64,000 nt of DNA from the NCBI GenBank assembly GCA_002307185.1, contig DBTT01000004.1, positions 62,001-126,000 on the forward strand, in the 5' to 3' direction. The translations under genes and the position numbers were made by a program. The notes under the pieces were generated by a model. That model was not told the DNA's origin. It was given only the letters and a program-made list of their open reading frames with translations, and made no database searches. The stretch is from Bacteroidales bacterium UBA1309 (GTDB lineage Bacteria; Bacteroidota; Bacteroidia; Bacteroidales; Dysgonomonadaceae). How positions within the stretch are numbered: the first letter of the stretch is position 1; the number at the start of each line of letters is the position of its first letter. Of the stretch, positions 9,465-17,406 are shown in pieces.

Positions 9465-10796
9465 ATGAGAAAGAATAATTTAAAATATTACATATACGCT
9501 CTGTTTGCGATATCCATCTTCTTAGATGTCGTAAGTTGCAGTGACAGAGATGTCAGTACATTGGAAAAAGCTACGCAGTATTCCACCACAGCCGAAGTTT
9601 TTATTGATGGATTCAGCCAGAATGAAGATTTTAATGCTTGGGGAGATGTTTACAATTTAAATATTGATTATTCCACGTTTTACGAAGGAACAGCAGCCAT
9701 TCGAATCGATGTACCAAATTCTACGGATGTAGCGGGAACATGGGCTGGTGGAAACATTTATACACAGATACCCAGGGACTTGTCTGGTTACGACTGTCTC
9801 ACTTTCTACGCAAAATCTTCTGTAGCCGCAACGATGATTGCCGGTTTTGGAATTAACAGTAGCGGATCTGACTATTCAGTGGCTGATTCAGTGTCCCTGA
9901 ATACCACGTGGACGAAGTTTATCATACCAATTCCAGTTGCATCAAAGCTGACAGCAGAAACTGGCATGTTCTATTATTCGGCCTCCCCTGTAAACACCTT
10001 GGGATACAGTATCTGGATTGACGACGTTAAATTTGAAAAATTAGGAACATTGGCATATCCGACAATCCAGAATACCCTTGGAAGTTCTCTATTTTTGGGG
10101 AAAACAGCCATTGGAGATATTTCATTGACCGTGAGCCTGCCTACAGGAGCAACCCAAAAGATCACGGCCTCGTCGTCATATTTTTCTTTTACGTCATCCG
10201 ACACGGCTGTTGCGACAGTTAATAATGACAGCATCAACGTGATTGCTGCCGGCACTTCATATATCATGGCCGATGGGTTTGACGGTAATCTGATTGTAAA
10301 CTCGAATGGTATTGGATCGGCACCCAACCCCACCGCTTCATCGAACGATGTCTTATCTGTGTTCAGCGATTCTTATTCAAATGCCACAATCTACGATTTC
10401 TGGTGCGGGACCACTTCTATTTCAAAGATATATGTGGGATCTAATGCGATGTTTTATTTCATATCCCTGAATTGGACTTGCATGGTTCTTTTCAACTCAT
10501 CCACTTCGGCTGGCTACGTGGATGCAAGTGGTTACAAATATTTGCACGCCGATATAATGACGCCAAACACTGTCACAACCTCTTCCGCCCTAGAGTTCGA
10601 TTTAGGTAATTATTCCACCGGGAGCAATGTCAGCACGCCGATCTATACCTACACTTTTAGCTCAACAAGTAAGTTGAAATGGATTCAATTAGATATCCCC
10701 ATTTCGTCATACACAAGGAGCAAGCTTGGATACATAACATTTGTGGGGACAAATTTGACAAACCTCTATGTGGACAATGTATATTTTCACAACTAA
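9465..10796 (+). CDS. Surface glycan-binding lipoprotein (CBM-like and Ig-like domains)
   Basis: A lipoprotein with signal peptide from the ATG at 9465 and lipobox VVSC, the modified Cys at residue 25. An ATG at 9438 overlaps the previous stop, but it would add nine polar residues before the signal peptide, so 9465 is preferred. A jelly-roll, carbohydrate-binding-like domain (about 45-195; GYDCLTFYAKSS, YSIWIDDVKFEK) is followed by a bacterial Ig-like segment (about 200-290; SDTAVATVNNDSINVIAAG) and a second jelly-roll-like domain ending NLYVDNVYFHN. It has no catalytic motif. It begins 23 bases after the glycosidase-barrel gene, so it is co-transcribed, and probably captures the glycan at the surface as SGBP/SusE-F proteins do. 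The specific ligand is unknown. Confidence 0.7.
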   Translation: MRKNNLKYYIYALFAISIFLDVVSCSDRDVSTLEKATQYSTTAEVFIDGFSQNEDFNAWGDVYNLNIDYSTFYEGTAAIRIDVPNSTDVAGTWAGGNIYTQIPRDLSGYDCLTFYAKSSVAATMIAGFGINSSGSDYSVADSVSLNTTWTKFIIPIPVASKLTAETGMFYYSASPVNTLGYSIWIDDVKFEKLGTLAYPTIQNTLGSSLFLGKTAIGDISLTVSLPTGATQKITASSSYFSFTSSDTAVATVNNDSINVIAAGTSYIMADGFDGNLIVNSNGIGSAPNPTASSNDVLSVFSDSYSNATIYDFWCGTTSISKIYVGSNAMFYFISLNWTCMVLFNSSTSAGYVDASGYKYLHADIMTPNTVTTSSALEFDLGNYSTGSNVSTPIYTYTFSSTSKLKWIQLDIPISSYTRSKLGYITFVGTNLTNLYVDNVYFHN

Positions 10797-10841
10797 TTGC
10801 GAGACTTTCATTTGAGTTATATCATTAAAAACTAATTTATT

Positions 10842-11702
10842 ATGCGATTCATTATAAATTTAACTAAATATATGGGTTTGTTGTTTGTCTCATTTGCTTA
10901 TGGGAGTTGCACAGACACGACTGAAATCAAACAGCACAATTGGGTGTTGGACTGGAGCGACGAGTTTAATACGATGACATCCGACAGTTTACCCGATCCC
11001 GCTAAGTGGACATATGATATAGGCAACGGCACAAGCGGCTGGGGAAACAGCGAATTGGAATATTATACCAAACGGACAACAAATGTCAAACTCGACTCAA
11101 TAGATGGTGTGAAATGTCTTAAGATTACTGCTCGCAGCGAAACTTACGAGGGCTATTCTTATACCTCGGCACGCATTAAGACAAAAGGTCTGTTCTCTAC
11201 ACAATACGGAAGAATAGAAGCCCGCATCAAACAACCTTATGGCCCTGGTTTATGGCCTGCATTCTGGATGCTTGGTAGTAACATAGACACAAATGTATGG
11301 CCGGCTTGTGGCGAGATTGATATTATGGAATACAAAGGGCAGCAACCGACCTTGGTACACGGAACCGTACACTGTCCAAGCCGCTCGGACTCCACGATCG
11401 ATGTATATATCACTCAAGACTTTGGTTATGCGAACACTCGTTTAGATACAGGCTATCATATCTATGCGGTGGAATGGTCTGCCGGGTGCATTGATTTTTA
11501 TTTGGATGACATACTTTACCGTGAAATCACGAGGACAGACATGGATACCGAAAAAGCAACCTGGGTCTGCGACAATCCATTTTTTATAATACTCAATCTG
11601 GCGGTAGGTGGTGGATATGTGGGTGATCCCAACACGAATACAACTTTCCCACAGAGCTTGTTAGTGGACTATGTACGGGTTTATAAAGAAGATGTGCAAT
11701 AA
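10842..11702 (+). CDS. GH16 endo-beta-glucanase lipoprotein (laminarinase-like)
   Basis: A 286-residue GH16 enzyme. The signal peptide ends in a lipobox (YGSC, Cys23), so it is lipid-anchored. The catalytic signature GEIDIMEY at 157-164 gives nucleophile Glu158, Asp160 and acid/base Glu163. Other family landmarks are WSDEFN (38-43), YGRIEARIK (122-130) and PGLWPAFWML (135-144), and the protein ends with the usual VDYVRVYK strand. The extra Met in EIDIME, which is the beta-bulge type, and the overall pattern fit beta-1,3- or beta-1,3/1,4-glucanases rather than agarases or carrageenases. It lies 45 bases after the binding lipoprotein, in the same operon. Endo-cleavage of a beta-glucan at the surface is the expected job. 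Confidence 0.9.
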   Translation: MRFIINLTKYMGLLFVSFAYGSCTDTTEIKQHNWVLDWSDEFNTMTSDSLPDPAKWTYDIGNGTSGWGNSELEYYTKRTTNVKLDSIDGVKCLKITARSETYEGYSYTSARIKTKGLFSTQYGRIEARIKQPYGPGLWPAFWMLGSNIDTNVWPACGEIDIMEYKGQQPTLVHGTVHCPSRSDSTIDVYITQDFGYANTRLDTGYHIYAVEWSAGCIDFYLDDILYREITRTDMDTEKATWVCDNPFFIILNLAVGGGYVGDPNTNTTFPQSLLVDYVRVYKEDVQ

Positions 11703-11716
11703 AAGGCTATTAATCT

Positions 11717-11740
11717 CCCCTTCGCTCTCAGGCGGAGGGG
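11717..11740 (+). terminator. Weak hairpin after GH16
   Basis: A 9-pair stem (ccccttcgc / gcggagggg, one G-U pair) with a 6-base loop lies 15 bases after the GH16 stop. There is no T run, so it is at most a weak terminator or a 3'-end stabiliser. Confidence 0.3.
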
Positions 11741-11808
11741 TTGATTGAGCCTTCATCGAAAACTTCACAGACCTTTTTCCCTAAGCGAAAAGGCTAAAAT
11801 CAAAGTTT

Positions 11809-12913
11809 ATGAGAAAGTCTATGCTGTTCTTGTGTCTTCAGTGCATATCATTCGTTGCCTTTTCGCAGACATGGATTCTGAAATGGCAGGATAGCTTTGA
11901 AGCTAACGCATCCCCTGATACTACTGTTTGGTCATTAGAGAAAGATGGCCGGGGAGGGGGCAATAGCGAATTCCAGTGCTATTTGTCAGACAATGTCTCC
12001 ATCGAAACCTATCAGGGACTACGCTGCTTGGTGTTAAATGCGAGGACGGAAAATTACTTGTGGGCTCTTTTAAATAAGCCATGTGCCGCAACCTCTGGAA
12101 GGGTCAACACCCAAGGGAAATATGGAAAAGTGGAAATTCTGAAGGAATAGCCAACAAAACCCTGGCATATAGTTTTGGCGGAACCTTGCATTGGGGTACA
12201 AGTGACCCAATACTCCGAAATCGATAGTTGTTCGTGGATTGTCTCCTGAAACCACTTATGAATTCAACATTACAGCCAGAGATGCCTCAGGCAATGTGTC
12301 AGATACATTAATTCCTGTCATTGCAACCAACAGTGTCCAATACCGGATGTGCTGAAGCATCCACTGCTTCTCGATCAGGTACAGGTTTTTTGTCCTTTGA
12401 TGCCGGTTTCAATTATAATTTCGCCACTTCAGGGATGAGCGTGACCACTATCTTTAAATGCTTGATGGTAAAAATGGATATGGAGCCTATCTATGGAACA
12501 ATACTGCAAGTTTTGACGAAAACTGCGCAGGTGGTAAAAAATACACCCATACATTGACGAATCAAACCGAGGGGACAAAATCATCCCTTACCTGCAAGTT
12601 TATAGATGATGGAGGTTGTTGTGTAACTCAATATATAAACTATACGGTAGGTAATGTTTGCGGAGTAGTTAGTATAGGAGATGCCATTGAAAATAAAGTG
12701 TTGCTCTATCCGAATCCGGCCAAAGATGTTCTCCAAATAAGTGCGGATAGACCGGTCAAAGCCATTATTATTAGCAACTTATTTGGAAATAAGATAGTGG
12801 TGGCCAACCTCGATAACGCCGGTGGAACAATCAGTATTGGCAGAATCGCCGATGGGAATTATATGGTCATTGTCAGACTAGAAAACGGAACAAGTTTGTC
12901 CGTAATATCTTAA
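11809..12913 (+). pseudogene. Decayed secreted GH16 with FnIII, CBM-like and T9SS sorting domains
   Basis: One ancestral gene is now spread over several frames. A good signal peptide and GH16 N-terminus (WILKWQDSFEANASPDTTVW to GRVNTQGKYGKVEI) runs from 11809 to a stop at 12148-12150. The core of the GH16 domain, including the EIDIME motif, is missing; a short piece with TLHWG follows in another frame (about 12144-12223). An FnIII piece (RGLSPETTYEFNITARDASG) occupies 12224-12355, a CBM-like piece 12321-12457, and its continuation plus a T9SS sorting tail (LLYPNPAKDVLQIS, ADGNYMVIVRLENG) 12458-12913. At least four frame changes and an internal deletion rule out an active enzyme. The N-terminus resembles the intact neighbour GH16. 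Confidence 0.85.
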
Positions 12914-12945
12914 AACAGTAAAATTCAAGGTGAAGGCTTTGCTCT

Positions 12946-12975
12946 TTGGCTACAACTGAAAAAGTTTTATTTTTC
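12946..12975 (+). promoter_or_regulatory. Candidate promoter of the T9SS glycan-binding protein
   Basis: TTG at 12946-12948 is followed after 19 bases by TATTTTTC (12968-12975), one mismatch from TAnnTTTG, 64 bases before the ATG at 13040. Confidence 0.35.
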
Positions 12976-13039
12976 AATTAAAACCCAATCTTTATAATTT
13001 ATCACTCACCATATTATTAAACTTTTAAATTTACTATTT

Positions 13040-14608
13040 ATGAAAAAGATTACTAAAATTATTCTCGTCCTAACATCATTGGCTACTCAGCTATGCGCAT
13101 ATGCACAACCATCGGCATCGGCCCCTACACCGACTTATGCTGCAACCAAAGTTGCTTCACTGTATAGCGACACCTATTCCCTTTCTCCAGGTTCTATTAA
13201 TTATAATGCTGGCACTGATTCTTGGGGTGCGACAACCGAAATGGCGATCACGAAAATTGGATCAACTGACAACGTGTTAAAGTATAGTAGCCTTACCTAT
13301 CTTGGATGGCAATTTTCAGATGCAATTTGTGTCAAAGATTTATCTACTCTGCATATCGACATCTATTCTGTTGATGTAACAAGTTTAGAGATTTTTCCCA
13401 TTTCAACATCCACTTCGGGATATACCCATGTGACCGAATCTTTGACAACTGGGTCTTGGAATAGTTTTGATATTCCCATCTCCAGTTTTACAAATCAAGA
13501 TTTTTCGGCAATAGATCAATTTCAAATTATTGCGAATACACCTTCTTCAGGAGGAACAATTTATCTTGACAATGTTTATTTCTATACTTCCGGCACAACG
13601 GTTGATACTACGGCCCCCACTGGCCTAACTGATTCATCTACAGCTGTCACATCAAACTCGGTCACTTTGTCATTAAATGCAACTGATGATTCCGGTGCCG
13701 TCTTTTATACTATCACCGGCGGTTCAGAAACTGTTACCGTGGGAGGTGCTTCAGCAGCTACAAAATTAGTTACAATATCTGGACTGACTGGCGCAACAAG
13801 CTATATATTTACGGTTACCCCAAGTGATAGGGCTGGAAATCTGGGCACAGCTTCAACGGTGAATGCTACAACGATATCTCCAATTCCAGCCTCTCCAACT
13901 CCTACAGCTACTGCAATTAGTGTGAATTCAATATACAGTGACTATTATACTGCTGCTGTCGCAGTTCCTTCATGGGACAATTGGTATAATTGCCCTATTG
14001 GCGGGGTTGTATTGGCTGATAATGGGAATGCTTTAATGTTTAATGTTTCTACTGCTGGTTGTGGTGGAACTGGCGGTTTCTCAGCATTGAATCTAACTTC
14101 CCTAGGGATGACTTCTTTGCATTTAGATGTTTATCCAACTACGGCGACTAGCATTGGAGTTTGCCTTGTTTCGGGTACTGCATCAAGCTACGTTTCCTTA
14201 GGTACTCTTACTTCCAACGAATGGAACAGTGTAGATCTACCTTTGTCAACAAATTACTCGGGTTATTTAACTGCTGTAACTCAAGTTGGATTTAATTCAG
14301 CAAGTACGGGCATTTTCTACATGGACAATCTTTACTTTAAGAATAGTTCAATAAGCGGCATATCCGACGAGGAACAAAGTCAAGATGTAGAATGTTATTT
14401 AGGTAGCGACAATCAATTGGTTATTAGTTCTGATGCGAATCTATCTAATCTGTCAATTTATAACCATACAGGACTGCAAGTTAAGTCAATCGCGATCAAT
14501 AGCACAACAAAAATAGTTGATCTAAACAATATAATATCAGGATGTTATATTTGTAAAATAACAACAACCGCTGGGGCTGTTGTTATTCGCAAGATTCTGA
14601 AACATTGA
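13040..14608 (+). CDS. T9SS-exported protein with two CBM-like domains and FnIII, no catalytic domain
   Basis: A 522-residue protein with signal peptide MKKITKIILVLTSLATQLCAYA. Two related jelly-roll modules (about 30-187 and 280-432) both start with a PTPTA(T/I) linker and a SLYSDTYS/SIYSDYYT motif and both end in a YLDNVYF/YMDNLYFK strand, so they look like an internal duplication. Between them lies an FnIII-like domain (about 190-272; GLTGATSYIFTVTPSDRAGN). The last ~85 residues form a T9SS sorting domain ending VVIRKILKH. It has no glycoside hydrolase motif. The modules resemble the C-terminal part of the upstream binding lipoprotein. It probably acts as a cell-surface or released glycan-binding protein of the same locus. 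Confidence 0.75.
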   Translation: MKKITKIILVLTSLATQLCAYAQPSASAPTPTYAATKVASLYSDTYSLSPGSINYNAGTDSWGATTEMAITKIGSTDNVLKYSSLTYLGWQFSDAICVKDLSTLHIDIYSVDVTSLEIFPISTSTSGYTHVTESLTTGSWNSFDIPISSFTNQDFSAIDQFQIIANTPSSGGTIYLDNVYFYTSGTTVDTTAPTGLTDSSTAVTSNSVTLSLNATDDSGAVFYTITGGSETVTVGGASAATKLVTISGLTGATSYIFTVTPSDRAGNLGTASTVNATTISPIPASPTPTATAISVNSIYSDYYTAAVAVPSWDNWYNCPIGGVVLADNGNALMFNVSTAGCGGTGGFSALNLTSLGMTSLHLDVYPTTATSIGVCLVSGTASSYVSLGTLTSNEWNSVDLPLSTNYSGYLTAVTQVGFNSASTGIFYMDNLYFKNSSISGISDEEQSQDVECYLGSDNQLVISSDANLSNLSIYNHTGLQVKSIAINSTTKIVDLNNIISGCYICKITTTAGAVVIRKILKH

Positions 14609-14640
14609 CGCTAACACCCTTTCTGAAATCTAATGGTATG

Positions 14641-14707
14641 GGCATATTGAACATCGCAGAGATGGCGCAACCAGTAGGGATGTGCTTCCCTGGAGACTAA
14701 ATATGCC
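14641..14707 (+). ncRNA. Candidate structured RNA element (three-way junction) downstream of the glucan locus
   Basis: An outer 8-base stem (ggcatatt 14641-14648 / aatatgcc 14700-14707) encloses a small hairpin (catc 14652-14655 / gatg 14661-14664) and a second hairpin (ccag...gg 14671-14678 / cc...ctgg 14688-14693). Four T follow. It matches no RNA family I recognise. It could be a 3'-end element of the 13040 transcript or a leader segment for 14917. Confidence 0.25.
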
Positions 14708-14916
14708 TTTTGCCTTCTGGACAAGCGGCCTTTATGAATATTTATATCTACATATAAGCATATGGAATCAAACAATACCCTTGGGATATTGTTTAACGTT
14801 AAATATAATTTCTATATTAATCTTTTTCATCATTGCTTAGTCTTAACTAATAGAAATAAAATATTCTATTAAATTAGAAACGAAGCAAATTGTACAAATC
14901 TAAAAACAAATCAATT

Positions 14917-15483
14917 ATGAAAAAGTATTTATTCATAGCAGTTATCGTAGCAAGTTTAATCCCCATAAACCGTGCTGTTGCACAAGTACATGTGAATATA
15001 AATATAAGTAGCCAACCTGAATGGGGACCTTCTGGCCACGACTATGCACGTTATTATTACATTCCCGAAATCAATGTTTATTACGATGTTACCTCTGGCC
15101 TGTATGTCTATTACAGTCGAAATAGTTGGGTAAAACGCCATTCATTGCCTCCGCGATACAGGCATTTTGATTTGTACCGGGCATATAAGGTCATTGTGAA
15201 TGATCGGAATCCATGGAATCGGCATGCTACTTACAAAAGGCAATATGCGAGATATGCCACCATGCACGGCAAGCAGGCTCCTTTAAGAGATGTTCGTCGT
15301 CAGAGACCAAACCAAGGACCACAAGCCCAGGGTGGGAGAACTGAAAATCGGAATCACAACAGCAGCGGAAAACAAGATAACCGCAACCAGAAACAGGATA
15401 ACAAGCGTAACCACAGTAAAGAGAATAAGCAAAACGACCGCAAGGATACCCGTAGTGACAAACAGCAAGACGGTAGGAAATAA
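14917..15483 (+). CDS. Small exported protein with a basic, Asn/Gln/Lys/Arg-rich tail
   Basis: The ATG at 14917 begins a standard signal peptide (MKKYLFIAVIVASLIPINRAVA) and is preferred over an upstream TTG. The mature part has a Tyr-rich domain (about 25-110; YYYIPEINVYYDVTSGLYVYY, a short repeat-like beta segment) and then a low-complexity tail from about 115 to 188 made almost only of Asn, Gln, Lys, Arg, Asp, Gly, Ser and His. Similar exported proteins of unknown function are common in Bacteroidota. The tail would be strongly positively charged and disordered, which suggests binding to envelope polyanions or nucleic acid, but that is only inference. It is monocistronic, with a strong terminator directly after it. 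Confidence 0.75.
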   Translation: MKKYLFIAVIVASLIPINRAVAQVHVNINISSQPEWGPSGHDYARYYYIPEINVYYDVTSGLYVYYSRNSWVKRHSLPPRYRHFDLYRAYKVIVNDRNPWNRHATYKRQYARYATMHGKQAPLRDVRRQRPNQGPQAQGGRTENRNHNSSGKQDNRNQKQDNKRNHSKENKQNDRKDTRSDKQQDGRK

Positions 15484-15497
15484 GGCCTATGTCTGAT

Positions 15498-15543
15498 AAA
15501 AAAGATGGCTCCATTCTGAATTCAGGATGGAGCCATCTTTTTT
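15498..15543. terminator. Strong bidirectional terminator
   Basis: A 17-base perfect inverted repeat (an A6 run plus gatggctccat, and its complement) with a 12-base loop. A6 before and T6 after give a U tract on both strands. It serves the gene at 14917 on the plus strand and the tRNA unit on the minus strand. Confidence 0.9.
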
Positions 15544-15606
15544 AGGGATCAGGAAGGTTTACAAAAAAGAAAAAGAGAGAACCTGTTAGGAACTCTCTTT
15601 TTATAG

Positions 15607-15679
15607 AGCGGAAGACGGGGCTCAAACCCGCGACCCTCAGCTTGGAAGGCTAATGCTCTATCAACTGAGCTACTTCCGC
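15607..15679 (-). tRNA. tRNA-Gly (anticodon TCC)
   Basis: On the minus strand the acceptor arm GCGGAAG pairs with CTTCCGC, the D arm is GCTCAGTTGATAGAGC, the anticodon stem ttagc/gctga encloses the loop CTTCCAA (anticodon TCC) and the T arm contains GGTTTGAGCC. The length is 73 nt, with no encoded CCA. Confidence 0.95.
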
Positions 15680-15692
15680 AGAATTGATTTTG

Positions 15693-15775
15693 TGGGCAGT
15701 GATGGATTCGAACCACCGAAGGCGAAAGCCAGCTGAGTTACAGTCAGCCCCATTTGGCCACTCTGGTAACTGCCC
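15693..15775 (-). tRNA. tRNA-Tyr (anticodon GTA)
   Basis: On the minus strand the acceptor is GGGCAGT / ACTGCCC with discriminator A, the anticodon stem gctga/tcagc encloses CTGTAAC (anticodon GTA), and a long class-II variable arm precedes the T arm GGTTCGAATCC. The length is 83 nt. It lies 13 bases upstream of tRNA-Gly on the same strand, so they are co-transcribed. Confidence 0.95.
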
Positions 15776-15792
15776 TTTTTCCAATTGCGATG

Positions 15793-15823
15793 CAAAGATA
15801 GGGATTATATTTTATTTCTCCAA
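15793..15823 (-). promoter_or_regulatory. Promoter of the tRNA-Tyr/tRNA-Gly unit
   Basis: Read on the minus strand, TTG (15823-15821), 20 bases, then TATCTTTG (15800-15793), an exact consensus match. The start point would fall near 15786, about 10 bases before the tRNA-Tyr 5' end. The -33 element overlaps the 3' end of ribH. Confidence 0.7.
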
Positions 15824-16299
15824 GAAAACTCTATCATTTTTATCGCGGTCACTGCGGCTTCATCACCTTTGTTGCCATGAACTCCACCTGCGCGATCGAT
15901 GGCCTGCTGCATGTCGTCGGTGGTCAAAAGGCCGAAGATGAAAGGGATGCCATAAAGCGTGTTCAAATGTGCAATGCCCTGGGTGACTCCGCTGCAAACG
16001 TATTCAAAATGAGGCGTTCCTCCACGGACAACGCATCCGAGAACGATCACCGCATCCAATTCGTGAGCTTCTGCCATTGCTTGTGCACCATAGATAAGCT
16101 CAAAACTTCCGGGAACATAGTCCACAAGGATATTTTCTGGCAGCACTCCGTTTTCGATAAGCACCTTGAATGCACCATCGCGTAGGGCAAATGTAATGTT
16201 TTCATTCCATTCCGAAACAACGATGCCGACCCGCATGTTTTTGCCGTCAGGCATTTTGGATGCATCGTAAGAAGATAGGTTGTGGTATGCTGTTGCCAT
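15805..16299 (-). CDS. ribH: 6,7-dimethyl-8-ribityllumazine synthase
   Basis: A 164-residue lumazine synthase, which condenses 5-amino-6-ribitylamino-uracil with 3,4-dihydroxy-2-butanone 4-phosphate in the penultimate step of riboflavin synthesis. Family landmarks are clear: [13 protein letters not shown] (substrate-binding Trp/Asn region), [11 protein letters not shown], the phosphate-binding [19 protein letters not shown] with the catalytic His, and [21 protein letters not shown]. The length is usual for the enzyme that assembles as a 60-mer or pentamer in the cytoplasm. It lies downstream of the TPR membrane protein gene on the same strand (94-base gap), and no other riboflavin gene is nearby. 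Confidence 0.97.
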   Translation of the reverse strand: MATAYHNLSSYDASKMPDGKNMRVGIVVSEWNENITFALRDGAFKVLIENGVLPENILVDYVPGSFELIYGAQAMAEAHELDAVIVLGCVVRGGTPHFEYVCSGVTQGIAHLNTLYGIPFIFGLLTTDDMQQAIDRAGGVHGNKGDEAAVTAIKMIEFSWRNKI

Positions 16300-16393
16300 T
16301 GCTTGGTTCTTTTTTAGTTGTATATAATAACAAAGAAAGTTCCGTTTGAATGACGAAACTTCCCTTTTTTATCTTTTGTTTCCCCGACGGAGA

Positions 16394-17098
16394 TTATTTT
16401 TTCAACAATTCTGCTTCGCCAATATATTTGTCCGCTTCAGCAGCTTCAGGCGAATTCATGTAATCGTTTTTAATTTTTGTGAAGATTTCGATCACCTTGT
16501 CGTTGTTTTTCAATTCACGGTAAACGATGCCTGCTTTCTTGTAGTAAATCGGACTCAGCAGCGGATCATCGGCTTTTTTGGCTGCTTTTTCAAACTGAGA
16601 AGCGGCATCCGCCAATTTATTCTGACCTGCATAGCAGTCTCCAATAGCACCTTCTACTGCATGGGATATCAATTCATCATCACCAGTGAAATCTTTTAAA
16701 AATTTCAGTGCTTCTTCGTATTTTCCAAGACGTGCGTAGGAAATTCCGGCATATGCTTTTGCCACGTTTCCGGCTTTTGTTGAGCCATATTCGTTGATAA
16801 ATGCTACCATTCCGTCAAAACCTTTGCCATCGCCAAAGAGAGCGATGGAATCGCGTTCGGCACGAAAATATTCTTCACCTTTGAACAGTTCGGCTTGTGC
16901 TTTTTCATTCCTTGGATCCAAATAGAATTGCTTAAACCCAAAGTAGATAAGTACGGCAACAACAATCAAGCCAAGCCCTATCAAGATGGGTTTTAGATTT
17001 TTCTCAAGGAAATTTTCTGATTTCAGAACGGCATCGTTTACCGATTCCCATTCTTTTCCTACTCTTTCTTCGTCTTGTTCTTTTTTCGTTTTTGCCAT
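16394..17098 (-). CDS. Tetratricopeptide-repeat membrane protein
   Basis: The ATG at 17098 (MAKTKKEQDEERVG) is preferred; an upstream in-frame extension of 16 residues is Lys-rich and starts in a probable promoter region. The 234-residue protein has a charged cytoplasmic N-terminus, one membrane segment (about 37-54; ILIGLGLIVVAVLIYFGF) and a periplasmic region with three or more TPR-like helix pairs (AKAYAGISYARLGKYEEALKFL, AIGDCYAGQNKLADAASQFEKA, YYKKAGIVYRELKNNDKVIEIF). This architecture resembles YfgM, an ancillary SecYEG/chaperone-associated protein, though homology to YfgM itself is not shown. It is transcribed together with ribH. Confidence 0.85.
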   Translation of the reverse strand: MAKTKKEQDEERVGKEWESVNDAVLKSENFLEKNLKPILIGLGLIVVAVLIYFGFKQFYLDPRNEKAQAELFKGEEYFRAERDSIALFGDGKGFDGMVAFINEYGSTKAGNVAKAYAGISYARLGKYEEALKFLKDFTGDDELISHAVEGAIGDCYAGQNKLADAASQFEKAAKKADDPLLSPIYYKKAGIVYRELKNNDKVIEIFTKIKNDYMNSPEAAEADKYIGEAELLKK

Positions 17099-17376
17099 AA
17101 ATATATGTATATTATGCTTTTTAGGTTTCTTTTTTAGCAGTTGCAAAAGTAATAGTTTTATGTTTATAAATAAAATTTAGTTGCCTGTTTTTTAAATAGC
17201 TCATTTTTTATTGAATATTTTTCCTAAATCAAGGTTTGAGAATCAGCTTGCCACCTGCGGTTTATTTTCACCAAAGTCCAACCTGCATTCTTTTTCAGGA
17301 CCAGGCAAGTGGGCGAAACACGGTTTATGAGTTTGGTTGGACATAATTTCCTTTTCCATCTCAACGGATAAATTAG

Positions 17377-17384
17377 TACATTTG
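17377..17384 (+). promoter_or_regulatory. -7 box upstream of recF
   Basis: TACATTTG matches TAnnTTTG exactly, 22 bases before the recF ATG. No TTG at the right -33 distance was seen. Confidence 0.4.
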
Positions 17385-17406
17385 TGATTCACTTTGTGCG
17401 TAGGCT

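Noticed and set aside
12321..12557. Treating the pieces after the first GH16 stop as separate small genes
   Set aside because: Each piece continues the domain order of one secreted GH16-FnIII-CBM-T9SS protein, so a single pseudogene explains them better.
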